Assembly: GCF_031326345.1 (NCBI RefSeq)
Contig: NZ_CP133671.1
Coordinates: 1,860,001-1,924,000, forward strand
Length of the DNA: 64,000 nt
Source of the DNA: Aureispira sp. CCB-E
Lineage (GTDB): Bacteria; Bacteroidota; Bacteroidia; Chitinophagales; Saprospiraceae
Reading direction: 5' to 3'
The notes under the pieces are model-generated. The model made no database searches. It had not been told where the DNA came from and saw only the letters and a program-made list of their open reading frames with translations. This document shows, piece after piece, positions 28,019 to 37,183 of the stretch. Position numbers and translations under genes: made by a program. The stretch's first letter is position 1. Each line of letters begins with the position of its first letter.

Positions 28019-28642
28019 TTACTTCTTACGAACTCGCAATTGCTTAATTTCCGAAACGGTCAAACCTGTAATTTCGGCAATCGTTTCCACGGGCGTATCT
28101 CTTCGTTTGAGTTCCTTTGCAATGTCAACAGCTTTGTTCTTTTCTGCAATCTTAGCCGCTTCCTCCTTTGCTCGCTCAATCAAGACATAAGGCGGTACAT
28201 ACTTGGTACTTTTCTCCAACTCTGCCAACAAACCAATATCCACAAAACTTAAATAACTCTTAGTAGAGATAATCAGATGGTCAACCACAGGCGTATCTAC
28301 AATCAAGCCTACTTGAATTAAGCGGTCTGTTATGTCCTTATCTGCCTCTGAGGGTTTGAGTTCGCCGCTTGGGTGGTTGTGACACAAGACAATCTTAACG
28401 GCTCGTTTTTGCAATGCCAAAGAAAAGACTTCCATTGGCTCTACCAAGGCTTTGTTCACCGTTCCCAAGCTGATTAATTCTATAAACAAAATCCGTTGGT
28501 TACTCTCCAAACCAATCACCCAAAAATGTTCTCTATTTTGGTCAATCTTCTGTTCTCGCAACAACACCTTTTGCATGATACTGTAAATGTCATCTGAATT
28601 GAGAATTTTGATTTTTTCGGCTTCTGTTAATTGGATGTCCAT
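28019..28642 (-). CDS. RadC-like JAB-domain protein with a C-terminal helical extension
   Basis: 207 residues. The JAB/MPN+ fold is shown by HNHPSGELKPSEAD (the His-x-His-Pro-Ser and Asp metal ligands), with upstream EPMEVFSLAL and downstream DTPVVDHLII. The N-terminal helix-hairpin-helix of chromosomal RadC is absent, as is usual for copies in mobile elements. A basic C-terminal tail of about 60 residues (ERAKEEAAKIAEKNKA, ELKRRDTPVETIAEITGLTV) adds an HTH-like segment similar to the end of Rpn-type nucleases. Biochemical function of mobile RadC proteins is not settled; it is probably linked to element DNA processing. Confidence 0.85.
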   Translation of the reverse strand: MDIQLTEAEKIKILNSDDIYSIMQKVLLREQKIDQNREHFWVIGLESNQRILFIELISLGTVNKALVEPMEVFSLALQKRAVKIVLCHNHPSGELKPSEADKDITDRLIQVGLIVDTPVVDHLIISTKSYLSFVDIGLLAELEKSTKYVPPYVLIERAKEEAAKIAEKNKAVDIAKELKRRDTPVETIAEITGLTVSEIKQLRVRKK

Positions 28643-28691
28643 TGGTTAAGAATTGCTAAGTTTTTGATGGGTTAAAACCCTCTATTTAAGT

Positions 28692-28737
28692 TCTAAAGAT
28701 AAGCATAAGTGGCAAAAATGCTTCTTATAAGCGGCAA
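28692..28737. repeat. Short direct repeats upstream of the RadC-like gene
   Basis: ATAAGTGGCAAAAA and ATAAGCGGCAAAAA occur about 25 bases apart in the 280-base gap between the Avs-like gene and the RadC-like gene. They could be operator sites or weak iterons. Nothing else is seen in the gap. Confidence 0.35.
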
Positions 28738-28921
28738 AAAAAAGAATAGAAGCTTTCTAAAATTGGATTTAAGCGACGTTTTTTATAAGTATTGAAACAA
28801 AAGGTATGCTTCTAAGTGCTTGTAAAATAGTTGTATAGCTCTTTTGTCTTGTTTTGTTGTCAATATAGATGTTCTTTATTTACTTTTTTGATGGAAGTAT
28901 TTGCCTATACTGGTAGGTTAT

Positions 28922-30033
28922 TTAATCTCCAAATATAAATTTATCCCTACGTTCTTTATCAGCTTTATCTAAGTATTCTTTAATTTTTTTCCTAAGGTAT
29001 TGTTTAATTTCAAGCGTTTTATAACCTAAGTCTGCATTTTCAATAACGGATAATATTTTTTGCCAAAAACTTGCATGTATATCTCCAAAAAAAGTATTGC
29101 CAGAAGAAATTGTAGTGCTACTTTGCCAACGAATTTCTTTAAATAAACTTAAACTAGGGTAGGAGGAAACAAAGGTAATTAAAATTTTATCTACTAGTTG
29201 TTTGCGCTGATTTCTAGCAATATCTAGCATCAATGAAATTTTCTTTGTATTTGTTAAATCATTCGAAATATATTTTAAGATAAAAGCATCTGCTCTTTTT
29301 AAATATTTGAGATCTATGTTAACAAAAAAGTTGTTAAGGTTGGTTTTATTATACCATGTTGTTTTAGATATAATGAAATCAAAAACAGGTTCTAGTTGTT
29401 TTTCTATTGTACTTATTTCCCAAATACCACTTAATTTATGAGGAAAATTTAAATCTTCTTGATAGACAGTTTTAGTGAAATCCAATAAAAAGGAATTATC
29501 TTGTTTTATTATATTGATTAATCCCTCGCCACTTGATTCAAATGAATTCTGAAACCTAATTTGATTTAAATAAGCTTCTTTAATTGTAGATAGATTTTTA
29601 CCTAAAGATGTATAATGTACTCTAAATATACTTGAAAGAAAAACGATCTTTATGTTTTCTACTTTTATTCTTTCATTGGTCAGAATTAAAATTTTTTCAA
29701 AAAGAGTAGGATAGTTTTTTTGCCAATTAACTAATTGACCAAAATAAAAATAGGTGTAATTAGGCAGATTTTTAACTGTTTCTAAGATATGATCAATATA
29801 CGATTTTGATTGAAGAGAGCTAGGTATAGATTCATAAAAACGGAGCTCCCAGTAAGTCTTTTTCTCAAAGTTCGAGCTTTGAATTAAAGCCCATATTTTA
29901 TTAATGTTTTCTTCTGTAGTCAAATGCTTTTTGAATGAGTTATTAGGTGTGAAAAAGGTGTTAGGTCTAGCTATTATTTCTTTAAAAAAATGACATCCAA
30001 AGTCAAAGTCTTTTTTTAAGTAAATGTCTATAA
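28922..30033 (-). pseudogene. 3' segment of the split Avs-like gene
   Basis: The frame enters from the target duplication (TGTCTATAA, 30025-30033) as IYLKKDFDFGCHFF and continues without a stop to 28922. A TTG at 29923 opens a 333-residue frame within it that might be mistaken for a separate gene. It is helical, with no catalytic motif, and is the C-terminal sensor part. Confidence 0.8.
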
Positions 30034-31104
30034 CTAAGTACAGGACAAAAGTTTTAATTCCTGAAATAAAGTTAAAAAGTTAAGTAAACGTTCTTTGATA
30101 TAATCTAAGCCAATTCTAAAAATACTAAAGAGTTTAGCTTTTCGAGTTTTTAGTTTTTTTATTGGAATTTTACCCCCTCTTTTGATTAACCATTCTCCTG
30201 TTTTATAAGACCAAACAAAGGCTATTGCAACAAGAAATAGTAGACTGGATAATCTAGATGGTGCTGTTACATGAGTATCCTCAAAATTAAATCCTCTTGT
30301 TTTACAAGCTGAGAAAAAAACTTCGATTCCCCAGCGTTCTTGATAAATTCTTTTACCTTTTGAAATAGGTTTGTTACTTATCAAAATAAGCCATTCAGAT
30401 TTACCTAGTTTCTGACCTCCAATATAAAGTTGGTGCTTGAAAAGTATTCTTTGTTTTCTCAAAGCTTTAAAAGTTGATTGGCTAAAGTATTTGCCAACTT
30501 TTACTTCTTTTATTTGTCCAAACTTTCGCATCAAACTGTTACTTCGGATTCTAATAATAAAAATTAAAGGCAAAGATTTTAAATAGCTTATCCATTGATT
30601 ACCAATAAACTCACGGTCTGCTAACAAATATTTGATTTGCCCTTTTTGCTTTATTGTTAAATGACTCATCAAGCTTTGCATTAAATCTATCCGTTCCTGT
30701 TGAGAAGAGTTACCTCTTTTGTCTAATAGAGTCCAAATAAGTGGTATTGCTGTTCCATTATAGCTAATACCTATTAGTAAAATATTGATGTTGATTTTCC
30801 CAAATTTCCAATTGGTTCTATCAATGCTCAGAGCTACCCACTGATTACTAAAAACAATGAGTTTCCAAACTAATTGAATATAGCACTTACGACAGAATTT
30901 GTATTCTTTCATGAAACGTTGAATCCTTTTGAAATTAGATTCTCGTTTTGCAAAAGGGTTCAATACCAGCGAAAGTTGAGCATAGCTAATGCTGCTCATT
31001 TTTATTATGGAAATAACCAGCTTACTCAACATGGTCAATCGCTGACTTTGACCAGCAAAATGATCAGATAATATATCTTTAAGAACTTTTTCTGTATCTT
31101 TCAT
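30034..31104 (-). CDS. IS4-family transposase, intact
   Basis: 356 residues. The DDE residues are Asp in ALSIDRTNWKFG, Asp in LLADREFIG, and the YREK signature YQERWGIEVFFSACK. The frame is complete from ATG (31104), and its TAG stop lies inside the left inverted repeat. With intact ends and a perfect target duplication this is probably an active element and a recent arrival. Confidence 0.92.
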   Translation of the reverse strand: MKDTEKVLKDILSDHFAGQSQRLTMLSKLVISIIKMSSISYAQLSLVLNPFAKRESNFKRIQRFMKEYKFCRKCYIQLVWKLIVFSNQWVALSIDRTNWKFGKININILLIGISYNGTAIPLIWTLLDKRGNSSQQERIDLMQSLMSHLTIKQKGQIKYLLADREFIGNQWISYLKSLPLIFIIRIRSNSLMRKFGQIKEVKVGKYFSQSTFKALRKQRILFKHQLYIGGQKLGKSEWLILISNKPISKGKRIYQERWGIEVFFSACKTRGFNFEDTHVTAPSRLSSLLFLVAIAFVWSYKTGEWLIKRGGKIPIKKLKTRKAKLFSIFRIGLDYIKERLLNFLTLFQELKLLSCT

Positions 31105-31191
31105 TCGGAGTTATTGAAGTTTGTAAATAGTGATTTCGCAACTACTAATTTACTAATTTTTCAATTTCTCCATTTTTTGTCCTGTACTTAG
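30034..31191 (-). mobile_element. IS4-family insertion sequence, 1158 bp
   Basis: The inverted repeats CTAAGTACAGGACAAAA (30034-30050 and the complement at 31175-31191) match over 17 bases. The target duplication TGTCTATAA flanks it exactly (30025-30033 and 31192-31200). It is inserted in the 3' half of the Avs-like gene, in the same orientation. Confidence 0.92.
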
Positions 31192-32139
31192 TGTCTATAA
31201 TATAATCTAAAGTTCTTGGAGGATAAAAATCGTCCTTTATTACTTTATATATATCGAGATACATTGTTAGGAAAGTTTGAATATCCTTTATTGATAACAA
31301 TAATAGTTCTTTTTTGATTAATTGTTCCTTGAATCCTGGGTACGTTTCAAAATCAAACTGATTAGGGAACTTATAATTATCTAAACGAAAGTCATATCTT
31401 ATAGTTAGGTATATTTGATAGGTTGGATTGGTAAAGGAGTTTGATAAGTTGGATAAATCTTTAGTAAAGTTGATCTCTTTCATAGAGTACTCACAAATGA
31501 TTTGTTGGACTATTTTGCAATGAACAAATGATTTAGGAGATAAAATATTTAATGTGATTTTATAAAAAAAAGGAAAATCATGTTCTAATGTCTTAATGTG
31601 AAATTGAGATATGCTTTGAGAATATTGTTCTAATATTTCTAAGCATTTCTCAATGTTTTTGTCATTATGGATAGTCGTCCAAATTATAGTACGTGTATCA
31701 TAGTACAATTGGTCTTTTGCTATTTTTTTGACAGGATAATCAAAAGGGTTTTTTCGTTCATAAGCAATATTAGTTTTGATTATAAATTGGCTAGCTAGTT
31801 TATAAAAGATATTACGGTGTAATGAAGATGGTTGTTTGATGTTTTTGTTAATAGATTGAAATAAAGCGTGTTGTCGGTAGAATAAGTTTTGCCTATCTAT
31901 AAGATCTAAGTTAAGATTTGTATTTATTGACTCAACTATGGAATTTAAGGATATTGGATTAGTTTGAACGAAGTGCCAAGTCAGTTCGAGAGCGTCATTT
32001 AACTTTGATGGAATATTGTAAAAATTACTTAATAGGTTTATTAGAGATGTATTATTCTTTTCTGTTTTTGGAAAATTTATTGAATTAGTTTGAGTATATA
32101 TATAATTTAATGTTAAGTCTTGGAGATATATCCAAAAGT
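31192..32139 (-). pseudogene. Middle segment of the split Avs-like gene
   Basis: The frame is open from the IS1 junction (NFW-IYLQDLTLNYIYTQ) through to the IS4 junction (TLDYIID). A TTG at 31708 gives a 187-residue frame running a few codons into the IS4 element, but upstream codons (LASQFIIKTNIAYERKNPFD) continue the same frame to 32131. Helical repeat texture. Confidence 0.78.
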
Positions 32140-32921
32140 GGTTGTGTTGTTAAATGTATGATGGAAGTTCATTGAAATAAAAGACAAAAATTTTAAACAA
32201 ATGCCATTGATACTTAAGTTTCTTAGAAAACTTGGTAGTTCTTCGGTGAAATCGTGCAATTTTAGAGCGAATAAGAGTATTAATACCTTCAATATCTTTA
32301 GTAAAAGATTTACCAATAATATGTTGATAATAAGGTAAGACCTCTTTAAAACTCTTAAAAGCATCTGTACAGTAAAATTCAATTTCTATATCTAGACACT
32401 TTAATTGTGTCATTAAATATCGAAGTTGCTTTTTTGTACGTTTGCCCATTGTTACAGCTAATATTTCTTTGGTCTCAGGAGCGTAAACGTAGAAAATCCA
32501 CACTTTTTTACCTTTCTGATTCACAAAGGAATATAACTCATCAATTTGCACTTTTTTATACTTCTTTTGTCTAGGAGTAATTTTAATTTTTTCTCCTTGC
32601 TCTAGTATAAATCGAAGAGTAGTTTTAGGACTAATTCCAAATATTTTGTAACAATCTCTAATACCACTACCATGTAATAAAGAACTTTGTAGCTGGGCTT
32701 TCATACTTGGATCTGCTCCTTGGTATAAATATTCAGCTTGAAATTGTTTGCCACAATTCTTACACAGAAAGTTTTGTCTTCCTGTGGTTTTTTTCCCGTT
32801 TTTAACGACCTTTGAATTGTGGCAATGAGGACATTTTATTTGTATAGATATTGAACACATCTTACAAATATAGTCTTCATTGTCTTTTTTTCTAACTTAT
32901 CATACAATCTACATCACTACC
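32140..32921 (-). mobile_element. IS1-family insertion sequence, 782 bp
   Basis: The ends begin GGTTGTGTTG and GGTAGTGATG (inner 23 bases match at 18). The target duplication CCAAAAGT (32132-32139 and 32922-32929) is exact. Length and duplication size are typical of IS1 elements. Confidence 0.9.
32150..32860 (-). CDS. IS1-family transposase (single reading frame)
   Basis: 236 residues. The N-terminal zinc ribbon (CPHCHNSKVVKNGKK, FLCKNCGKQF) corresponds to InsA, and the DDE part (VQIDELYSFVNQKGKKVW, FYCTDAFKSF, then IEGINTLIRSKIARFHRRT) corresponds to InsB, here joined in one frame without the frameshift of classical IS1. The frame is intact from ATG at 32860. Confidence 0.92.
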   Translation of the reverse strand: MCSISIQIKCPHCHNSKVVKNGKKTTGRQNFLCKNCGKQFQAEYLYQGADPSMKAQLQSSLLHGSGIRDCYKIFGISPKTTLRFILEQGEKIKITPRQKKYKKVQIDELYSFVNQKGKKVWIFYVYAPETKEILAVTMGKRTKKQLRYLMTQLKCLDIEIEFYCTDAFKSFKEVLPYYQHIIGKSFTKDIEGINTLIRSKIARFHRRTTKFSKKLKYQWHLFKIFVFYFNELPSYI

Positions 32922-34547
32922 CCAAAAGTTAGAGAGAAATGCAAAAGCTAAATTTTGATCTGTTTTTATAGTTTCCCAGAAACGTTCTAAATGAGTTGTA
33001 ATGCATCGTGAGATAGTATCATAGCCATAAGTATTGTTTATTGCAGTGATTTTATTTTTAAACCGTCGTGTTGTACTTGTTTTAAAGTAATTAGTTAATA
33101 AAGTGTAGAAAGATAGATTAGTATCCTTGAAAAATGCTCGATATAACAAATAAAAGCCAATGTTTTGCTCTGAAATTTTTACAAAATTATATTGATTTTC
33201 AAGTATTTCTAAATTCGTTAAAATATTTGCAGAGGTTGTAAATTCTTCAATACTAATATTGTATTTCTCAAGAATAGGAAGTAATGTTTCTTTTTCATTA
33301 AGAGGAAGTCCATCAAAGAAAGATATTAGCCCTAAACATTTAATATTTATAGATTTTGAGAATTCTTTATTGTCATTCACAAAAGTTTGATAATAAAGAT
33401 CAAAAAGTTGACCTATGTTAAACAGTGGGAGAATGTCTTTATCTTTTTTTACTAACAAGATTAACATGATAGCAAATCTTGGATTTCCTTTAGATATGTT
33501 AAGAATTTTATCACTGATGTTAGAGGTATTTATACTAAATGGAGGCTTAGATATAATGCTTTTTAATTGTTCTCTTTCTAAAGTGTTTTGGATTGGGATT
33601 GGAGTAATTTTTGTATAAGGTCTAAGTTTATCTACAAATTCCATTGAGTAGTCTCTAATGGTTAATATGATTTTTAAGTTATCAGCTGTTTTGTAAAAGC
33701 CTAAAATCTGTTTAAAATGCTCAATTCTATTTGCATCATCAATGAATAAAATATATTTACCATTGTTGTCAAAGTAATTTGATAAGTCTTTAAATAAACT
33801 AATATTCTTATCTAATAGACTGTAAATTTCATAATTAGGGTTTTGAGCTTGAAATTTTTTCAAGCCTTCTATTGCAATTCGTGTTTTTCCTATACCAGCC
33901 TTACCAGACAGAACAATAAAGTCCTCTTTTTTCAAGGTATCAATAAAATTATTAAGCTCATTTTCTCTAAATAGAAAAGGATTATCAAGAGGTGTTGCAA
34001 TACTTTGACTACCATTATTGTAATATTGTACGAACTCATTAATAGAAACTAATTGACCTGTAGTTTCATCAATTTGAAATATGCGATCGTAAAGATTATA
34101 TTCTTGTAGTAAATCAATGAGTCTTCCTCCAGAGAAAAGACGAATGAAATTGTCATCTTTGTTTTTTGCCTCACGCATTTTTTTTGCTTTCCAATTATTC
34201 CACCAACTTAATTCCTTTATAGTTAAGTCACGAGGTACACATAGGATCCAATTATTTAATGAATAATTGCTGTTTTGATAAGCTGTTTCATATGAGTCTC
34301 TGATTTGTTGTTTTTGAGATTTTCCTATTTCATCAAGAAAAAATTTACATTGAATAACAGTAATTGGCTCAATACCAATTTTTCCCCTCAAGACATCAAT
34401 ACCTCCATCACCTTGTTTTACAGCAACAGGTTCAATAAAATCATTAGGGTAGATTTTCCTAAAAAGAGAGGCGCAAACTTTCTCAAATTCAGCTCTTGCG
34501 CCTTCAATAGAACCACATTGAATTTTAAAATCTTGCCAATTTTTCAT
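32892..34547 (-). pseudogene. 5' segment of the split Avs-like gene (nuclease and NTPase part)
   Basis: This gives a 551-residue open frame: 542 native residues ending in NFW plus nine codons from the IS1 end (GSDVDCMIS). It carries the whole nuclease and NTPase core but lacks the sensor repeats, so if made it would be an unregulated or inactive truncated protein. The ATG at 34547 is the natural start. Confidence 0.82.
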
Positions 34548-34638
34548 TTTTGTTTATAGAGGGTTAGTGTAAGAAAAGGACAACCAATTTAATAAAATTA
34601 TATATATTATTGGATGTAATGCCTTGTTTTCTCTAGAG

Positions 34639-34734
34639 ATTTAGGTTATTTGAATAGAAAAAAGCGTATCTTGTAAATAGATATTTGACTTGGATAGTAG
34701 AACTTATCCTTAGGAATTTAGGTTATCTGAACAA
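34639..34734. repeat. Direct repeat in the divergent control region
   Basis: ATTTAGGTTATTTGAATAG (34639) and ATTTAGGTTATCTGAACAA (34716) are 77 bases apart, between the divergent Avs-like gene and the 34748 gene. They may be operator half-sites or a small duplication. Confidence 0.35.
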
Positions 34735-34747
34735 TAAAATAAATACA

Positions 34748-35359
34748 ATGGGAAGAGATAAAACAGGGGCTTGCGCTGTACATGGTTCCTTAAAAATTAA
34801 GCTATCCATATTAAAAGAGCGAGGCATTTTGAAAAAGGGTGCTGTGATGGGAGGAAGTTATAGTTGGACAAGTGGCGCAAGTATAAAAGTGATTGGCTAT
34901 TGGAAGCAAGATAAAAAGTTTGTAGAACTACTCTATACACAAACTAGAGAAGGGAAGAAAAAGAGCTTCGAGTATAAAGTATCTATTGTAGGAGTCAAGA
35001 GCAATTTAGGGAAGGGCGAATTGTTGTACTTTGTTTGTCCTGTGAGTGGAAAGCGTTGTCGAACCTTGTTTCTTGCTTATGGTTCGGAAACATTCAAAGC
35101 AAGGTCAGCTTATCAAAATAGAATTTATTATAATAGTCAATGGCAATCAAAATATGATTATTGGTTGACTCGTTATTGGGATTATAAAGAGAAGGTAGAA
35201 GCGTTTAGGGAAAAACCTAAAAAAACGCATTATCAAGGAAAACCCACCCGAACAATGCAACGTTTGGAGGAAATGGAAAAACGCTTGGATTATTACCGAG
35301 AACGAAAAGAAGATATATTTTATAGGAGAAGTGCGAATTGGGGAACGTATTTATTTTGA
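34748..35359 (+). CDS. Conserved mobile-element protein of unknown function
   Basis: About 203 residues from the ATG at 34748 (MGRDKTGACAVHGSLKIKLS). The frame extends upstream to 34685, but the sequence there lacks the conserved character. Features are a short beta-rich part (GGSYSWTSGASIKVIGYWKQ), a FVCPVSGKRCRTLFLAYG segment whose two cysteines may bind metal, and a basic helical tail (QRLEEMEKRLDYYRERKEDI). Similar proteins occur beside integrase sites in Bacteroidota elements. It is the last gene before the right end. Function unknown; DNA binding is plausible. Confidence 0.7.
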   Translation: MGRDKTGACAVHGSLKIKLSILKERGILKKGAVMGGSYSWTSGASIKVIGYWKQDKKFVELLYTQTREGKKKSFEYKVSIVGVKSNLGKGELLYFVCPVSGKRCRTLFLAYGSETFKARSAYQNRIYYNSQWQSKYDYWLTRYWDYKEKVEAFREKPKKTHYQGKPTRTMQRLEEMEKRLDYYRERKEDIFYRRSANWGTYLF

Positions 35360-35366
35360 CACAAAT

Positions 35367-35386
35367 CGACCCCTGAGACAACCCCT
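35367..35386. repeat. Right arm-type repeats of the integrase
   Basis: CGACCCCT (35367-35374) and CAACCCCT (35379-35386), with the same 12-base period as the pair at 21631-21650. Confidence 0.6.
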
Positions 35387-35442
35387 AAAAATAAAAACCT
35401 CTTATAATCTATTGATTAATAAGAAGTTTTGTCTTTAAGTTG

Positions 35443-35464
35443 TGGAGCTGGAGAGATTCGAACT
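35443..35464. other. Right attachment core (attR) within ssrA
   Basis: TGGAGCTGGAGA (35443-35454) forms the 3' acceptor side of tmRNA and repeats the left core exactly. The tmRNA stays complete, as expected for integration that rebuilds the RNA gene end. Confidence 0.7.
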
Positions 35465-35820
35465 CTCGTCCAGTCAAAGCATCCATAAGCTTTCTACATG
35501 TGTAGTTGTTAGTCGGATCTCAAGTAGCAATATGTCTAACAACATACGAGTCACTACTCCAGCCTCTTCTTGTTTCGCCAAGCATTACGGAGACACGCAT
35601 ACTAGGCTAGCCTAAAGGGTTGGTTGATGCGAGGCACGCTGTGTATTAGGCGTCAAGCGTGGGTCGCAATGGTTCCTATATCACTCCGTGATTAGGCAGC
35701 CATGGCATAGTTATTATTGCCATTTAAAGTTGTTTATGTGCTATATTTAACGAGATAATCACACCTGTCTCGACATGCTTACTTACAGAACATTCAATGC
35801 TGTCAATTCCAGTCAGCCCC
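35443..35820 (-). ncRNA. ssrA: tmRNA (one-piece)
   Basis: Minus strand, 378 bases to the discriminator base. The 5' end GGGGCTGACT pairs with the 3' end CAGCTCC to form the acceptor stem (one G-U), and the T-arm GAGAGTTCGAATCTC is present. The tag frame lies at 35692-35721: GGC AAT AAT AAC TAT GCC ATG GCT GCC TAA, giving the tag (A)GNNNYAMAA, close to the GENNYALAA-like tags of the phylum. CCA is not encoded; ACAA follows the stem. It rescues stalled ribosomes with SmpB, and its 3' end is the target of the integrative element. Confidence 0.92.
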
Positions 35821-35896
35821 GTTTTGTCGCAAATTAGAAATACTTGTTATTTCTTAGGTTGGAAGTGGAAGGGTATGAATTCCGCTTCACGGTTTG

Positions 35897-35904
35897 CAAA
35901 GTTA
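35897..35904 (-). promoter_or_regulatory. Probable -7 element of the ssrA promoter
   Basis: TAACTTTG on the minus strand, 77 bases before the mature 5' end. No clear TTTG is found 19-21 bases upstream, so only the -7 part is supported. A leader would be removed by RNase P. Confidence 0.4.
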
Positions 35905-35960
35905 TAACTAATTTTGAGGTCTAAAAGTTCCAAGGAAGATTATTTTTATAAAAAATTTGC

Positions 35961-37183
35961 AAACGTACACTTTTGAAAAAAACGAGAAAGTTGATTGAAA
36001 AGTCAGGAATAAAAAATAGGTTAGTGTATTTATTATAAAAAAGTGTTTTAGCGGACACAATAAATAGCACTAACCATGAAGATCAAAGATATAAAAAAAG
36101 CATTAGAAAATGCACAAGGAGGAGAGTTAAAAGGTAATGCATCAAGGAGATTAGCAACCCTTTCAATAATGATTTATAGCCTTTTAAAAACAAATCATAG
36201 TCGATTAACCAACCTCTCTAAGGTTGTTTGCCCCGATCTTGATTTCCAAAGTCGAGTAAAGAAATTTAAACGTTGGGTAAGTAATGAATATATAGATACT
36301 GAGCATTTTTTTTGCCATTTTTAGCTAAGATACTAGAGAATCTAGCTACTCGTAAACAAGCAGTATTTGCTATAGATGGAAGTCCTGTTGGAAATGGCTG
36401 TGTTTGCTTGATGATTAGTTTGGTTTGGCGTAAAAGAGCAATTCCCCTGTGTTGGTTAGTTCGTAGAGGCAAAAAAGGTCATTTCCCAGTTGAAATGCAT
36501 CTTGAGTTATTAGAGAATTTTTCTAAACTACTACCTCAAACTTGTAAAGTGACACTTTTGGGAGATGGCGAGTTTTCAAAAATAGAATTATTAAACTTTT
36601 GTAAAACCCAAGGTTGGGATGTTGTTTGCCGTACTGCTAAAAATAGGTTAATTAGATTTAAGGGTAGAGATGAGAAAATAACACTAGGTGCTTATTTATA
36701 TCCTAGTGAAGGAACACAGACAAATTGGATTCCGAATGTGCTTTATACCCATAAAAAGTATGGTCCTATTCACGTTTTTTGTCATCATGATCCTAAACAT
36801 AAAGACCCTTGGTATTTAGTTTCGAATATAGATTATCCACCCGAAGTAATCCGTTTATACAAAAAACGATTCAGTATAGAAACCTTATTTGGAGACTTAA
36901 AATCTAGAGGTTTTAATATTCACAAAAGTAAATTAAGAGCACCAGATAGAGTATCTAGACTTTTAATAGCAGTTTGTTTAGCCTATTTATTCACTGTTTT
37001 AGCAGGTTTAAATTCAAAAAAAGTTGACCTTAAAACCTTAAAGAAAATATGTAGACAAGATCAACCTTCCCATTTTTCTATCTTTTGCATAGGCAAAATG
37101 TTGTGGGATGCCTATTTTGAATTTCACGATTTTTATTCCGATATTTTCAAAGAGCTTCTTCTCGATTTAAAAAGTGTACGTTT
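35961..37183 (+). mobile_element. IS4-family insertion sequence, about 1.22 kb
   Basis: Inverted repeats AAACGTACACTTTT (35961-35974) and the complement AAAAGTGTACGTTT (37170-37183). I see no target duplication, so the insertion is older or the flanks are rearranged. It sits 140 bases upstream of ssrA. Confidence 0.75.

Larger units (their letters stand above)
28922..34547 (-). pseudogene. Avs-like nuclease-STAND NTPase (antiviral type), split by two insertion sequences
   Basis: Removing the IS1-type element with one CCAAAAGT and the IS4-type element with one TGTCTATAA leaves 3669 bases, an uninterrupted frame of 1222 codons plus stop. Residues about 20-70 form an Mrr-like PD-(D/E)xK nuclease (Glu22, GDGGID with Asp51, then IQCKFF with Gln66 and Lys68). 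A P-loop NTPase follows, with Walker A GKAGIGKT (about 214-222) and Walker B YILFIDDA (about 265-272). The remaining 700 or so residues are helical repeats, the usual sensor half of STAND proteins. This order matches Avs-type antiphage proteins. The gene is now inactive as a full-length protein. A plain type IV restriction ATPase is the main alternative. Confidence 0.82.
21499..35454. mobile_element. Integrative element of about 13.9 kb in the 3' end of ssrA
   Basis: Bounded by ssrA-like cores at 21499 and 35443, each with a pair of arm repeats on the inner side. Cargo in order: tyrosine recombinase, unknown mobile-element protein, HTH protein, putative Rep, three small membrane proteins, RadC-like JAB protein, Avs-like nuclease-NTPase and a conserved mobile-element protein next to the right end. 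There is no relaxase, coupling protein or virion gene, so it would have to be mobilised by a helper or move by excision and replication only. Three later IS insertions (two IS4-family, one IS1) lie inside it. Confidence 0.75.

Noticed and set aside
28019-28642. JAB-domain protein as a deubiquitinase partner of the ubiquitin-domain gene
   Set aside because: The motif and flanks (HNHPSG, DTPVVDHLI) are RadC-type, it lies 7 kb away inside a separate integrative element, and no E1 or E2 gene is present.
31145-31708. Independent 187-residue gene
   Set aside because: Its frame continues upstream without a stop to the IS1 junction and downstream across the IS4 target duplication, so it is part of the split Avs-like gene.
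35961-37183. Target-site duplication of the right-hand IS4 element
   Set aside because: Flanks (TTTGC on the left, CTGAAAT on the right) do not match for any length of 8-12 bases.
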